Below are positions 48,501 through 59,535 of a stretch of 64,000 nucleotides of DNA, one piece after another (the first letter of the stretch is position 1; each line of letters begins with the position of its first letter). A program made the translations under genes and the position numbers. The notes under the pieces were generated by a model. That model had not been told where the DNA came from, searched no databases, and saw only the letters and a program-made list of their open reading frames with translations. Source of the DNA: Limanda limanda (Eukaryota; Chordata; Actinopteri; Pleuronectiformes; Pleuronectidae); NCBI RefSeq assembly GCF_963576545.1, contig NC_083638.1, forward strand, positions 26,050,090-26,114,089. The letters are read 5' to 3'.

Positions 48501-48780
48501 CCATCAGTTGCTGTGTCAGGCTCTTGGTTTCCCTGTAGATACAAAACACAGGTTTAATACATTTGCAGAAGATGCTTCTTCAGGTTGTAAGCTTCTATTT
48601 GCATAAGGAAATTATTTCCACAGCTCTCTGCTACTGGCAGGCTGAGCTACATTATTTAAGTGCTGACAAAACAGATATGTTTCTACCGATGCTAGTTTTT
48701 TCAATATTGAAAAACAGTCGTCTAATCATCCAGTCCACTTTCTAGCTGTATTTAAATATTAGGCTCATGTAGTCTTTCAA
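45529..48780 (+). other. gpc6 intron 1, proximal part
   Basis: Begins with the donor GTGGGT; a C-run follows at about 45550-45564. Otherwise AT-rich non-coding sequence with a short GT tract at 47222-47259. I see no second glypican exon and no recognisable gene. Open frames up to about 100 codons show no family signature. Confidence 0.7.
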
Positions 48781-49000
48781 TTAATGAAATTTTATTTGTA
48801 TTGCTCTTGTTCAAAAATCACATTTTGTCTTGTAGGGCTTTAAAAGGTGCGAAATCCTCTGTTCTTAAACCTCAACAACAGTGAGGAAAAACTACAGAAA
48901 AAAAACATTAACAGGGGAAAAGAACATAGAAGCCTCAGAGAGACGCATGTGAGGATTCCTCTCCCAGGACTGACAGAAGTGCAATAGATGCTGCGTGTAT
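48781..49000 (+). repeat. dispersed teleost repeat, copy 2
   Basis: Same family and orientation as the copy at 43818. Shared blocks include TTTTATTTGTAT, AGGGCTTTAA, GAGGAAAAACTAC (one base different) and the tail CCTCTCCCAGGAC-GACAGAAGTGCAATAGATG with one base change. It lies in gpc6 intron 1; the two copies bracket the first exon about 5 kb apart. Confidence 0.8.
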
Positions 49001-49261
49001 CTCAACACAAAAATAAAAAACAATAGTATTTACAGCATTGATTCGAAGAAACAGTTTTTAACGTAATAGAAAAGTGTGTCAATGTTTAAAGCATTTGTAC
49101 ATAACAAAATGTCTGATAGAGATGAAGGGAACGGCAATAACAAATGAAATGGAAAAGTTATTGCCAGTAATTTGTGTCGACTTGAACTATTTATGACCGA
49201 TTCATTTGTTTTCTGAATTCTCGTGCATGTTTTTCAGACGCGTTTGATGAGGCACATTTGC

Positions 49262-50440
49262 TCAGCGACTCAACTTTATTTATGTCGCAGCTTTCATGGG
49301 AACACACAGTTTCAAGTGATTTACATAGCAGTATAAAACATTAAACTGTTAAATACAAATTAGCTAAAAGACAAGAAAATTAATGAAAGCAAAGAATAAG
49401 AAGTAAATGAATAGGAAAACTGAAAAAAAAATACAATAAAATAACCACATATACAAAAATATGAAAGGAAAATCAATGGTTGAAACTTGAAGACTCTATC
49501 ATTACTTAAATATAAAAGCAGAATATTATTATAAAAATATTGAGGTCACCTTCTAGTATCCAGAGGCGGTGTGCTCCATAGTTTAGGGGCATAACAACCA
49601 AAGGTACTGCAACGAGTCCCAGGCAGAACGTTTTGAAAGATAAGCTGTGCAGCACTTTAGTCATCTGGCTGGAACAAAACATCTTGGATTCAGGGAATGT
49701 TAAGATCGTTTCAAAGCTTCATAACAAATAGAAGAACTTTTAAAGCAATTCTTAAAGATACGGGTGGCAGTGCAGTGTCTTTGTCAGTGGGCTTATGTGC
49801 TACAATTACTAGTTTTAGATAGGAGTCTGCAAAGCTACAGTTTTCTCATACACATGTTGGGTTATCCAGTAAAGAAGGAAATTACAGTCCTCTAGATGGC
49901 CATTAATAAAAGTGTGAATAAGCATTTCAGCATCCTTCTGAATTAAAGATGACATGGGAGATATTCCTGAGATAAGAAATCAGATGTTTTAACAACGTTT
50001 TTGGACTGCCTATTAAAATTTTAAGCTGAGTCAAGAATCGCTCTGGTCTGTGTGTGTGTTTTAATCTGTTTTCTGAGACCAACAATCCTCCAGCGCAGAT
50101 TTTCTCTTGGTGCTTTGGGTCCAATTAAAATAATTTGAGTTTTCTCCTCCTTTAGTCTCTAAAAGTTTTTACCCATCCATACATTCATGTACGTGAGAGA
50201 CAGGTAACAAGACCATTTGGCAAAACAGATGTGAACAATTGTGTATCATCAGCATAAAACCGTATTTGACATGGTGATGGTTAATAATGTTTCCCAGTGG
50301 AAGCATTCATAACAAAAACAAAACTTAGCAGAGAATGCTCCCATGAGGAATACCACATTGAGCACCATAAGTCTCAGCTACGTGAGCATCCAGGCTGATG
50401 GGAAAAAAAAGACTTTCTAAAATTTGTAGACCATCCATTA
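49262..50440 (-). mobile_element. L2/Rex-like non-LTR retrotransposon, 5'-truncated fossil
   Basis: Read on the minus strand this is the 3' half of a LINE reverse transcriptase. GIPHGSIL (50331-50354) matches the conserved GVPQGSILGP block, followed by remnants of the MLPLGNII segment. FYADDTQLF carries the catalytic YADD (50245-50256). Later come EEKTQIILIGPK, a LRNIS segment and a LEDCN segment, in the order usual for L2/Rex-type elements. The 3' end near 49268 has the typical CAAATAAAGT-type tail, here AAATAAAGTTGAG. Several frameshifts and stops (for example TGCTAA just after GSIL) make it non-functional. It is antisense within gpc6 intron 1. Confidence 0.85.
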
Positions 50441-51990
50441 TTTAAGTGTCAGAGCGGCGTTTGAATGGGTCTCATGGGCTCCAAAGTCATAAAACATATC
50501 CAGAACTCAAAGAACCCGGCAAGCCAACGGAGCAGAAACCTAAAATTAATGTTTCAAGGATGACACCAGGAGGCCGGATCACTCCTCTGTGCCTTTCGCT
50601 TTCTTTTTCATCTAAAATCAGTGTTAAGTTCAGAAGTTGTTGTGGGAGGATAGCTTTTTTCCTGTGCTTACCATCCGAGGTTTAACTACTCAATATGTTT
50701 TTCTCAGTGACATTTGGCACACGGTCTCCCACCACGTCTGAGTCACATAACGTGTCACCATGAGGAGATGCAATACGTGCTCAGCGATACTCCCTGCTGT
50801 GCCCGGCAAACTGTCATCACCAATGCTCTCTGTCTGGGATTGAAATAACTTTTTGACTCTGACGCAGATAGGGTAATTGGCAGAGTTAGAGGGCTTGGAT
50901 GGAGGTCAACCAGACTACCCACTACCACTTCACTGGGTGCTACTATCCCTTTTTTGCTTAAAGACTCCTTTGTGCCTCAGCTTGCACAAAGGAGGTGGAG
51001 GCTAGTAAGAAAAATCCGACTGGTACAGTAAGAAAACTCTTGGAAGACAGCCGGGATTCAAAGCAAAGAGCATGTGGGTTGTGTAGAGTAGTCACACTGA
51101 ACCACATACCTGTATGTATGTGAGGTGAATCAGAACAATGTCTACAAGTGGGTGTCAGACAGCTTCATTACACCACACCAGGTTAAGCTTGTGATTCCTC
51201 CGCTTCCGTGTCTGCGTTGTCAATTTACCATCGCCTGCCTGGCGGGTTTATGCAGTCAGCCAACGACTCAGTTTGCCTGCAAGGATCACCCCTGTGTGCG
51301 TGTGTCAGACGTTAGTTATAGTGTCACACACACACAATGGCGCTTGATTGTCAGCCCTTTGTTCATAAACACAACGGCTCCTGAATGTTTCAGTCAGCCC
51401 TGCCATGGAGCTCTTGCTCTGAGGCTTTGCTGCTAATATCAACATCTACTAACACAGAGCAGTCGGGATTCTCATGGGTGGACTCAGCTCTTTGCTATGG
51501 CTTTGAAACAAAATCACTTGATGTGCTGCAGTTCCTATTTATGCACTGCCTGAGACTTACATTGCCTTTCAAGCATAACAATTACCTTTGGGGTTCATCC
51601 GTATCAACTTAACAGAACAGCTATTAGCTGTTTTACATTACATTCTCCTTTTCCTCATGTGAATTACTGATGCCACGGCTCTCTCTGTTGATCACTGTGA
51701 TCTGTGCTTGGCTGTTTGCAGGTTGTGTGCAGTTTCCCCACTTCCCTTAAACACAGCCCAGATATCACAGATCGTCACTGTTTGTACTTTAATGAATGTG
51801 AGCACCCCGGTGAACCCTCAGCTCACTGCACAATTATTGTTGTCAGCATTCAAGATTATTCAATGCATATATCTCTGTGGGTGTTAAACTGAACCACACA
51901 CCACTTATTAACACCTAAATGTAGGATTCTCATGAGGCTGTCAAAGATGTGCTTCATCAGATGGGGATTTAATTCCTATTCTCATATATA
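50441..51990. other. gpc6 intron 1, no gene seen
   Basis: Ordinary mixed-composition intronic DNA. Short frames (for example about 100 codons at 51125-51436) have no recognisable motifs. No repeat family identified. Confidence 0.5.
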
Positions 51991-52062
51991 AGTGTGTGTG
52001 TGTGCGTGTGCGTGTGTTTGTTTGCCTGTGTGCGTGTGCATGTGTGTGTGTGTGTGTGTGTT
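51991..52062. repeat. imperfect (GT)n microsatellite
   Basis: GT repeats interrupted by GC, TTTG and CCTG units, then a clean GT run at the end. Confidence 0.9.
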
Positions 52063-52703
52063 TCTCTACATTAGAAATGAAGGAAAATGAATTGTACAAT
52101 TTACTCACAGATTAGGGTGACAGTCAGTTTATTGGTGTATTCTTTTGTTACTTGCAAGAGTGATTTTATTTCATAATTTGTTTAATTTATGTATTTATAT
52201 GCAGGTTTAATTTAATTTAATTAAATCACCCTCAAGTTATTTGATTTATTCACTCAGCATGAAACCAAATTGTTTATGAAATTCGGCCCTGAAATTTAAT
52301 ATGTAATTGAAAAACATAAAGTCAATGTTTTAGGCGTCATTTTTTGAGTGATGTCTGTTCGGGTTGTGCAAAACGGCACAAAACTAAATCAACTGTTAAA
52401 CTGCTCTACATTTGTGTTTTCAATTTAGTAATCATGTTAGGCACCTTTGCCAAATCATTTTCAATGTGCTCACAGCCAGATGCCTAATTACTACATAATG
52501 CAATGGCTCGAGACTTTGAGTGAAAGTGGGGGAATACCACTCGGAAACGCCCAACCCAGGAAATATCCATATACAAATTCTGTGGGGCATCTTTTCCAAA
52601 GCCCATTAAGATGCTCTGGGCTCCACCAAATTGGAAATAAGTCTCTTGCCAGCCTGTATACATCTTCAGAGAGAAGAGTTAATGAGATGTGAGGGAGATT
52701 AGG

Positions 52704-52707
52704 CTGT

Positions 52708-52778
<71 letters not shown>
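52704..52778. repeat. (GT)n microsatellite
   Basis: About 75 bases of almost pure GT, with one TATG interruption near the start. The cysteine-valine frame across it is not a gene. Confidence 0.95.
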
Positions 52779-52780
<2 letters not shown>

Positions 52781-53496
52781 TGTTTGCTGCAGTTTAGAGA
52801 TGCACAAAAAAAGAAAGCCTCCCCCCAAAGTTATTTTGGGTCTTCCTTTTCTTTAAGCATTTCTATTGCGGTAGAAAATGACAAAAAGTGTTTTAGTTTT
52901 TCATATGGCTTGGAGCATCCAAATCAATTTGATTGATGATCTTCCAGCGATAATTTTCAACCTTTTGTCAGATTTGGTCGATAAGGATGTTTGTCAGTTG
53001 TACTGACCTGAAGAATGTGTCAACTCCAGCAGGCGTTCATGCCTGAAATGCATAAGGTCGGCAGCTTCCTGAAAGCCTGCCTCAGCCCCCATGTATGGTG
53101 ATGTCTGGGAAGTGTGAAAAGCCCCGGGCCAGCGTAGGAGACTGCTATTGCACTTTTTCCAGTTTTCAATCAACTCAGGGACTAAATCAGTAATGGAAGG
53201 GGGATTAAGGATCTCTACCCTCTCAAGCCTCGAGAGGAACTAGAAAATAGCCACCAGAAGTTAAAGGGCGGATGTGATTATATGTTCAGGGATTAGTATG
53301 GAGAGTAATGTGAGATCATAGAAAAATAAGCAGGAATATAAACAAACTCAGTCAAAAAGAGCATATCAGCACGGACAGCATCCTTGACTGACCATGTGTT
53401 GAAATCATAACTGTGAGGCGAGAGAGGCGCTCGAGGGATATGAGGAGGTAGTCGGGTAGGATGTAATCCATCTGAACATGAGGGATTATCGACCCA
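52779..53496. other. gpc6 intron 1, no gene seen
   Basis: Non-coding, no repeat or domain recognised. Confidence 0.5.
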
Positions 53497-53590
53497 GGGT
53501 TCCCACGGGTCCTTGAAATCCTTAAAGGTTTGTAGATTCCCCCCGAAAACGCATTGAATGTGAAGAATAAATATAAACGGACTGTAAAAA
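53497..53590. repeat. possible end of a dispersed fish transposon
   Basis: CAGGGTTCCCACGGGTCCTTG followed by GAAATCCTTAAAGG resembles a fish repeat I remember, with recurring GTCCTTGAA motifs. A related GTCCTTGAATTGG lies at about 54649, so the element may extend over 1.1 kb. Unverified. Confidence 0.35.
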
Positions 53591-53959
53591 ATACAAATTG
53601 AAGTGGAGCAAAGGCGTCTCTATTATTCATTAAGAAAGGTTTTGCTATTTCACTTTTTTACTGTATAAAAATTATCTTATGATACAGTTCCTCTGATCAT
53701 ATAACAAACAGGTAAATATTTAATCTGGACCAACCATTGATTAATGTGTTAGTCCAACCGGTTGCTGACCTCAACCTGCTGTGCAGTCATCCTGGAGTCT
53801 GTTTACAAAGGTGACAAAGTCGCCAATTTCTACGATCATTGACTGAAGAATTAAACGTGTATAAGTTAGCATATTGACTGAACCACCTGGGCCTGCCGAC
53901 TAAACCCAGCCTTTAAATAAAACATTGAATTCCAAACCGATTTACGATTCAACGCCAGC

Positions 53960-54115
53960 CAACTGTGGCTGCCCGCCTCGTGTTAGCTGCCGGGATCCGG
54001 CCGGGGAGACGGGACGTTCAAAGGTCCATTTTCTCACACAGTGAAAAACATTCATAACTGATAAGTGCGGCGCAGAACAACAGCGGCCCCGTGCAGCGGC
54101 GAGTTATTCAGATCA
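53960..54115. other. CpG-rich patch in gpc6 intron 1
   Basis: Locally dense CpG (CCCGCCTCG, GCCGGGATCCGGCCGGGGAG, GTGCGGCGCAG, GCAGCGGCGAG) in an AT-rich intron. It could be an intragenic CpG island (alternative promoter) or part of the transposon suspected from 53497. No open frame with a recognisable product. Confidence 0.5.
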
Positions 54116-54249
54116 TCAGGGGGGTGAAGTGAGGAATATCCACAAATCAGTTCTATTGTAAATTATTTCAATGCCTGCTGCTCAGAGTGTGTGAGCTGCT
54201 CGTCTCCCTCTGCTCGTGCCGTGCAAGAGACGTTTGTTAGAAATAGTTG

Positions 54250-57200
54250 GTCATCATGCATTGGTGGTATTTATTAGGATTATAGTTTACTTCACCTGCA
54301 AATGTGACAGAAGATGAATTACCTCCGCACTGTTATCAATAAATATGTGTGACAGCAACTTTGTCATATTCAACTGGAAAAATATGATGATACCAAATGA
54401 AATGGTTCAAGATTGAGTAGGGAATTAAACCATTCATTGATTTCAGACAATTTAGGTTAAAGTGATTTGCTTCTGATTCATCGTTAAATTTAAACTAGCT
54501 GCTGGTGCACTGAGAATATCAACCACTAACATACTAATGAGTGTGTTCCTGTGTCTGGTTGTCCCTGAGCTTCTCTAAACCCTGCTAGATCTTATCATCA
54601 AATATTTGTGTTGTAACATTTTGAGTCTGGGCCTATTAAGACTGCAAAGTCCTTGAATTGGATGTGGTGTGGTTATTGTTGCAGGAGTTGCTACATGCTG
54701 TGCTCCATTGTTACTAGAAAAATGAAAAATCCCTTCAACTTTGCTTCTCTCCTTCACACATGAGTAAAAAGAAAAACTGCCAAAGGATGTAACAAGAAAA
54801 AGCATGTGTGCTACTGCTCCCCTGGGAAAATGGCTCCCTCCCCCCCCCCAGCAGATGAGGGTGATGCAATAATGTTGTTGAGGGATGTCGGGGTCACATT
54901 GTCACATAACTGTTGACATCGGGGAATAGTGGGGGGGCCTTCATGATCACAGAGCTGCCTTCCTGCTAAGGTCTATTTAAGGGAGACCCCTAGGATAAAC
55001 CTGCAGCCATGTAAAACATACTGTTTACTACACAGGCAACACTAATCACTCCCGTGTTCACCCTCCAGCCAGGTGGGTGTTTTGTCGTTGGTGTTACCGG
55101 GATTCATTATATATGTTAGAGAACCAGGGCGTTCTGTTGTGTTCACGGTGCTCCTGTTTTGCCCACAGTGCCTTCCTGCCTCTGGAGGGTAGTCTCTGAA
55201 TAGAAGTCCCATGCTTGACACCAATGATAAGGCTTAGAGAGAAAGCCACCCAGAGCGGGGGGGAGGGCACATGGGTATATCATATCGAAGTGTCAAGGAT
55301 GCAAATACATTTCACCCCGGGGACCTTTTATTTTTGTTTTTCAGACTCAGACGAGCACACACGGCTGATGTGATTTGCTAAATAAGCCGCCCCTCAGAGA
55401 CTTGGAAGTAAACAAGCATTAAGCACAGATAAACACGATGTGCCAGAATTGTCATGGAAACATCAAACGCTGTCAACGGATGCAGACGACGATGGCGAAA
55501 AAAACGACGTTACCAACTTGACGGTGACACTGTTGTCGTGTTTTTTGAGAAACATAGACAGCTCCTACCCCCGAAAGGCCCCGGTGATGGTTTCACTGTA
55601 GCGAAACCACAGGGGGGTTTTTGACGGAACAAAATCAATAGTGCAGGTCCTCCAACATGCAGACATCTTTTAGAACAAACAGAACCACAGCCATACACCA
55701 ATGTCTAACTTTAAGGCCTGTGAACATCATTCGAGACGCTAAATATAGTGATGCTTTTGTCACCGAACCAGTGAAGCAGTTAGAGTAAAAAAAGGCAAGG
55801 GCAGAAAAAACGAGGCAAACTTTTATGTAAGGTCATGTAAGAGTGTTTTCAAAAAGTAGTGAAGAAAGCGGCTGGAGACTCTGTAATTTTACTGCTGTCA
55901 ACAAATCCCAGGACCAACTCTGTGTTTATCGACGTGTCCGTGGCTCTCAGACAGCAGAAGAATTCATCCTATCGAAAACCTTTTAAAAATGAGACACTCT
56001 CTTTTTAATAAGCCATTTCCCTTAAACAGCTGGGTTTTGTAATTTCTGAAACTGTCTTTTGTGGGGCGGATTTGGTGTCCAAGCAGTCCAGCTCATTTCT
56101 GTCCCACCCTGATGCCTTTTTAAATCTCCTTGGACAATAACAGTGCAGAGTAATAAGGCTTAGGCTGCACAGACGCCATTTGTCAGGACCATCAGTTCAT
56201 TTTTTGTTTGGGTTATTTTCATGTGATTGAGCTATAAGTCATATGCACATGTTCACCATTACATTTATACGACAGCAGGAAAAATGTTTCACTCAAATAT
56301 TCTTTGGCAGTAAATTGTTTACCCAAATTGCGGAGAACAGTAAGTAACAGTAGCTCGTGTCAGCAGAGTCCCGACTGCACGACTGAGCCTCTTAAGTGAA
56401 AAGATGATGATGGCTCACCTAGTAACAAGAGAAAAGGAAATTGTGTTTTTGAAGAGGAGTAGTTACCAAGGACAGGAAATGCAAAAGGAAGTGGATTGTT
56501 CCTGTTGTAAATTAGGAAATTACACAAGCTCATGACCCATTTTAGTGCGATCTCGTTTGCAGCTTTGAGGTTGAAAGACTAATTGTAGATTGTTATAATT
56601 TTTGTGTTAATGCTAAAATGTAGAGGGCTGATCTTAACCCCGGGTCACTTTTCTGGGCTAAATTCTAACATTAAATAAAAGTCTCTGCAGTGAAAGGCAT
56701 CTGGGAGTATAATGACACTCCTGTGCGTGTCAGAGGTCTACCCTATGTTCCTTCACCCCTCATTTCCTTTTTTTACTCCGGTATACCCACACAGTTCTCC
56801 TTTCACTGATCTGTGAGAGACAAAATTATACTGATGTTAATGGATGCTGTGATGGATGATTCCTGCGAAAGGCAGAGGAGCTTCTGCAGTTGAGTTATTA
56901 AAAAGTGCTAAAAATGCTTCTACACCTACTACTCAAAGTTCAGATTGCTTGGAAAAACATGTGCGCCAGTCTTTCTTTCTTCCTGCGTAACCGGAGTCTG
57001 TATTATTTGATCAAATTGGCTGCTAACGAAGCTTGATCGAACGTGTGACTCGCAAAGTGCCGCGGAACGGCGTCGGGATTCATCTGGAACTAAAGAAGTA
57101 CAGCAGGGGTGAGCTCACAGTTCGTTTAAATAACCTCTCCTTGTAGCTGATGGGAGCGTAGGGCAGCCTTGCAGTGAGAGATATCCAGGCTCACTAGGCT

Positions 57201-59095
57201 CACACCACTGATTTGAATGGGGCCACATAGTGCATCTCCAGGGAGTCTTGCAATCATGACAAATGTGACAGGCTCTCATAACCTTAATGTCAGGAGAGGA
57301 CGGGTTTGAAGTCTCGTTGCACCGAGAATGTTGATGAGGCCTGATGGAGAATCTGCAGTCTCCCCAGTTCCGCTCACATTAACTCAAGGCCTGTCTGAAA
57401 GGAGGTGGGGGGATTATGGAAAGGCTGATTGAGATTTATGAGTCACGGTGCCTAATGTCCAGTGTTTACATGTGTCGAACATTTCTTCACGTGTTGCATG
57501 AGGAACATCTGCCATTGTGAGGCGTCTTGGCACATCCTTGTTCTTTGGCTCCTGGAGGGGGCTTGAATCTGAAAGGAAGCCAACCTCATCTCCCGCTCCC
57601 AGAACCCCACTGTTTCCTGTCCCCTGTGCAAGCTGCCGGTAAATGAGTGGGCTGGTCATCTCACACCCCGGGGCTCTACCTCGGGCTCTCCAGACCACCA
57701 GCTGTTATGTTTAGGAATGGAGTCATGCACCAGTCAGGAGGCTGGATCCAGAGCACCGGTGCAAGGCTTTGACCTCACCGTATGTTCCCTCCTACTCTCA
57801 CCCAAAACATTGAATTGCTCAGTTTACGAATGTGTGTGGTTTAATCACCATCTAGAAATCAACTGATCAAAAACATATGCACAGATAAAGTGACAGCAAT
57901 TGAATGTAAGGGCATTGGTTGTTTTGGTGTGGATCTTTTCAGCTGCTGAGCATTTGTATGATCGGAACCTGTGATGCAGATTTGGTTTCAATCATCTGGA
58001 CCCTGTATAAAATTAACAAATCACTTATTGATTGAGTGAGTAAGTAAGAAGTAAGAAGTTTACAAAAATATTAAAATTAAACTGATAAAATCCTTAAATC
58101 ATTTCACTTTTCCTGCTTTTATAACTTGATTGTGCAAAATGAAAAACTCCAAATGTGTTCGGGATATTTATTAGTAGCTTAATGCTAAATGTTCAATTTA
58201 CTGTAATATTATTCAAAGTTGTACATTCTTTCAACTGTTAATTCAATATTATAGTGATGTATTGAACTTTTGAGATATGATCCAGCTGAGATATGAGTGT
58301 GATGTCCTTTATCTTTATCGTTTTTAATATAAGGGTAAAAAGAGGCAAACAGAATCTGTAAACAGCAATTCTTATTATTCATAAACACCTTATGAGCCTC
58401 TGTGTAAGATCTCTTTCCAAAGGGTGATCTGGAAAATCACATGCTATCATTTTCTAATCTCCATAAAATGCACAATACTAGTGCGATTTCTGTTAGTGAA
58501 ATCTGTCCCAGGCATCATCCATAACAGAGGCAAGACCCCATTCAATATATTATGGGGTATGCTTTAATATACCGCATGCATGATTAAAGCTGTAGCGGCC
58601 ATAAGCTCCTCTCAAGTGCTCGACTGGTACAACATCTTACCTTTGACATTTACCAGGAGAGCCTGCAACCTGGGATTGTGCACATTGGTTTCAGATGCTG
58701 GGTGTAAAGTCGAGAAAGAGCAGAAGTGCTCATTAAAGCGTTAATGCATAAGAAAGAAGGTTAGAATTCTACAAGGTGCAGAAGTGAGGCGTCAGGTGGG
58801 AAAAAGACTGGTTTATAAAAAGCGCAACATGAGTGCTTCAACCTGTACGTCGGGGGAGCGAGTGCAGCAGGTCGTATGCTGATCAGATCTCAAAGCATAT
58901 TTGCGGCTGCCTGACGACAATAGATGGAAAACTTGATATTCACTGTTTGGGACCATAAGGTAAAAATTGATTGTATTGTAAGTGCTTTCTGTAATAAATT
59001 ATAGATTTTGTCTGCGTTAAAAAGGCAGTGAATTAAAATAATTGAAATAGATTTATTTAAGACTGGCCTTGACTTACAACCTAGTCACACGTCTC
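54250..59095. other. gpc6 intron 1, no gene seen
   Basis: About 4.8 kb of intronic DNA. It includes a C-run near 54840, a G-run near 54930 and a CpG-containing stretch at about 55480-55620 that may be an old repeat. The 94-codon minus-strand frame at 57414-57698 has no family signature. Confidence 0.5.
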
Positions 59096-59535
59096 AGACA
59101 GTATATAGAGATGGACAACTTATCTCCACTTCCTCACTCTATCCAAAAAATAAAGCTAAAATGTTCTGGAATACAAACGATGCTATCTTGCACAGTAGCG
59201 ATCATCGGGGGATGGAGCCACAAATGGGAAATCCAATTACAAGTCATTCTCAGCTGTCAATCATCATGTTTCACCATGTTTGCATTTCATCACATAGCTA
59301 AGTAAAACCAAACTTACTGGAAAAATCGACATATATCACCGTGAAATATCTAAAATGACAGACAACCATCTTCAAGAAATGTGTACTTGACATGAAATTT
59401 GACTTTTTTGTTTAGTTCTTGTCGCATCCACTAACATGAAGGACGAAGGACATATTAGCTACACTGTAGCCAGCCAACAGGGGGCGATCAAGCTTTGCCT
59501 TCACTTCTAGGCAGCTATATATCATCTGTATATAC
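59096..59535 (+). mobile_element. MITE-like dispersed element, copy B
   Basis: Diverged copy of the element at 15991-16466, same orientation. Shared landmarks in order: GTATATA-GA-GGAC start, CAGCTGTCA-TCATCA, AACCAAACTTAC followed by GGAAAAAT, ATGACAG followed by CCATCTT, TGTAC, CCACTAACATG, GCCAGCCA-CAGGGGGC and CTTCACTT. No coding capacity, so non-autonomous. Confidence 0.7.

Noticed and set aside
52706..52936. Cysteine-valine-rich frame
   Set aside because: Translation of the GT microsatellite.
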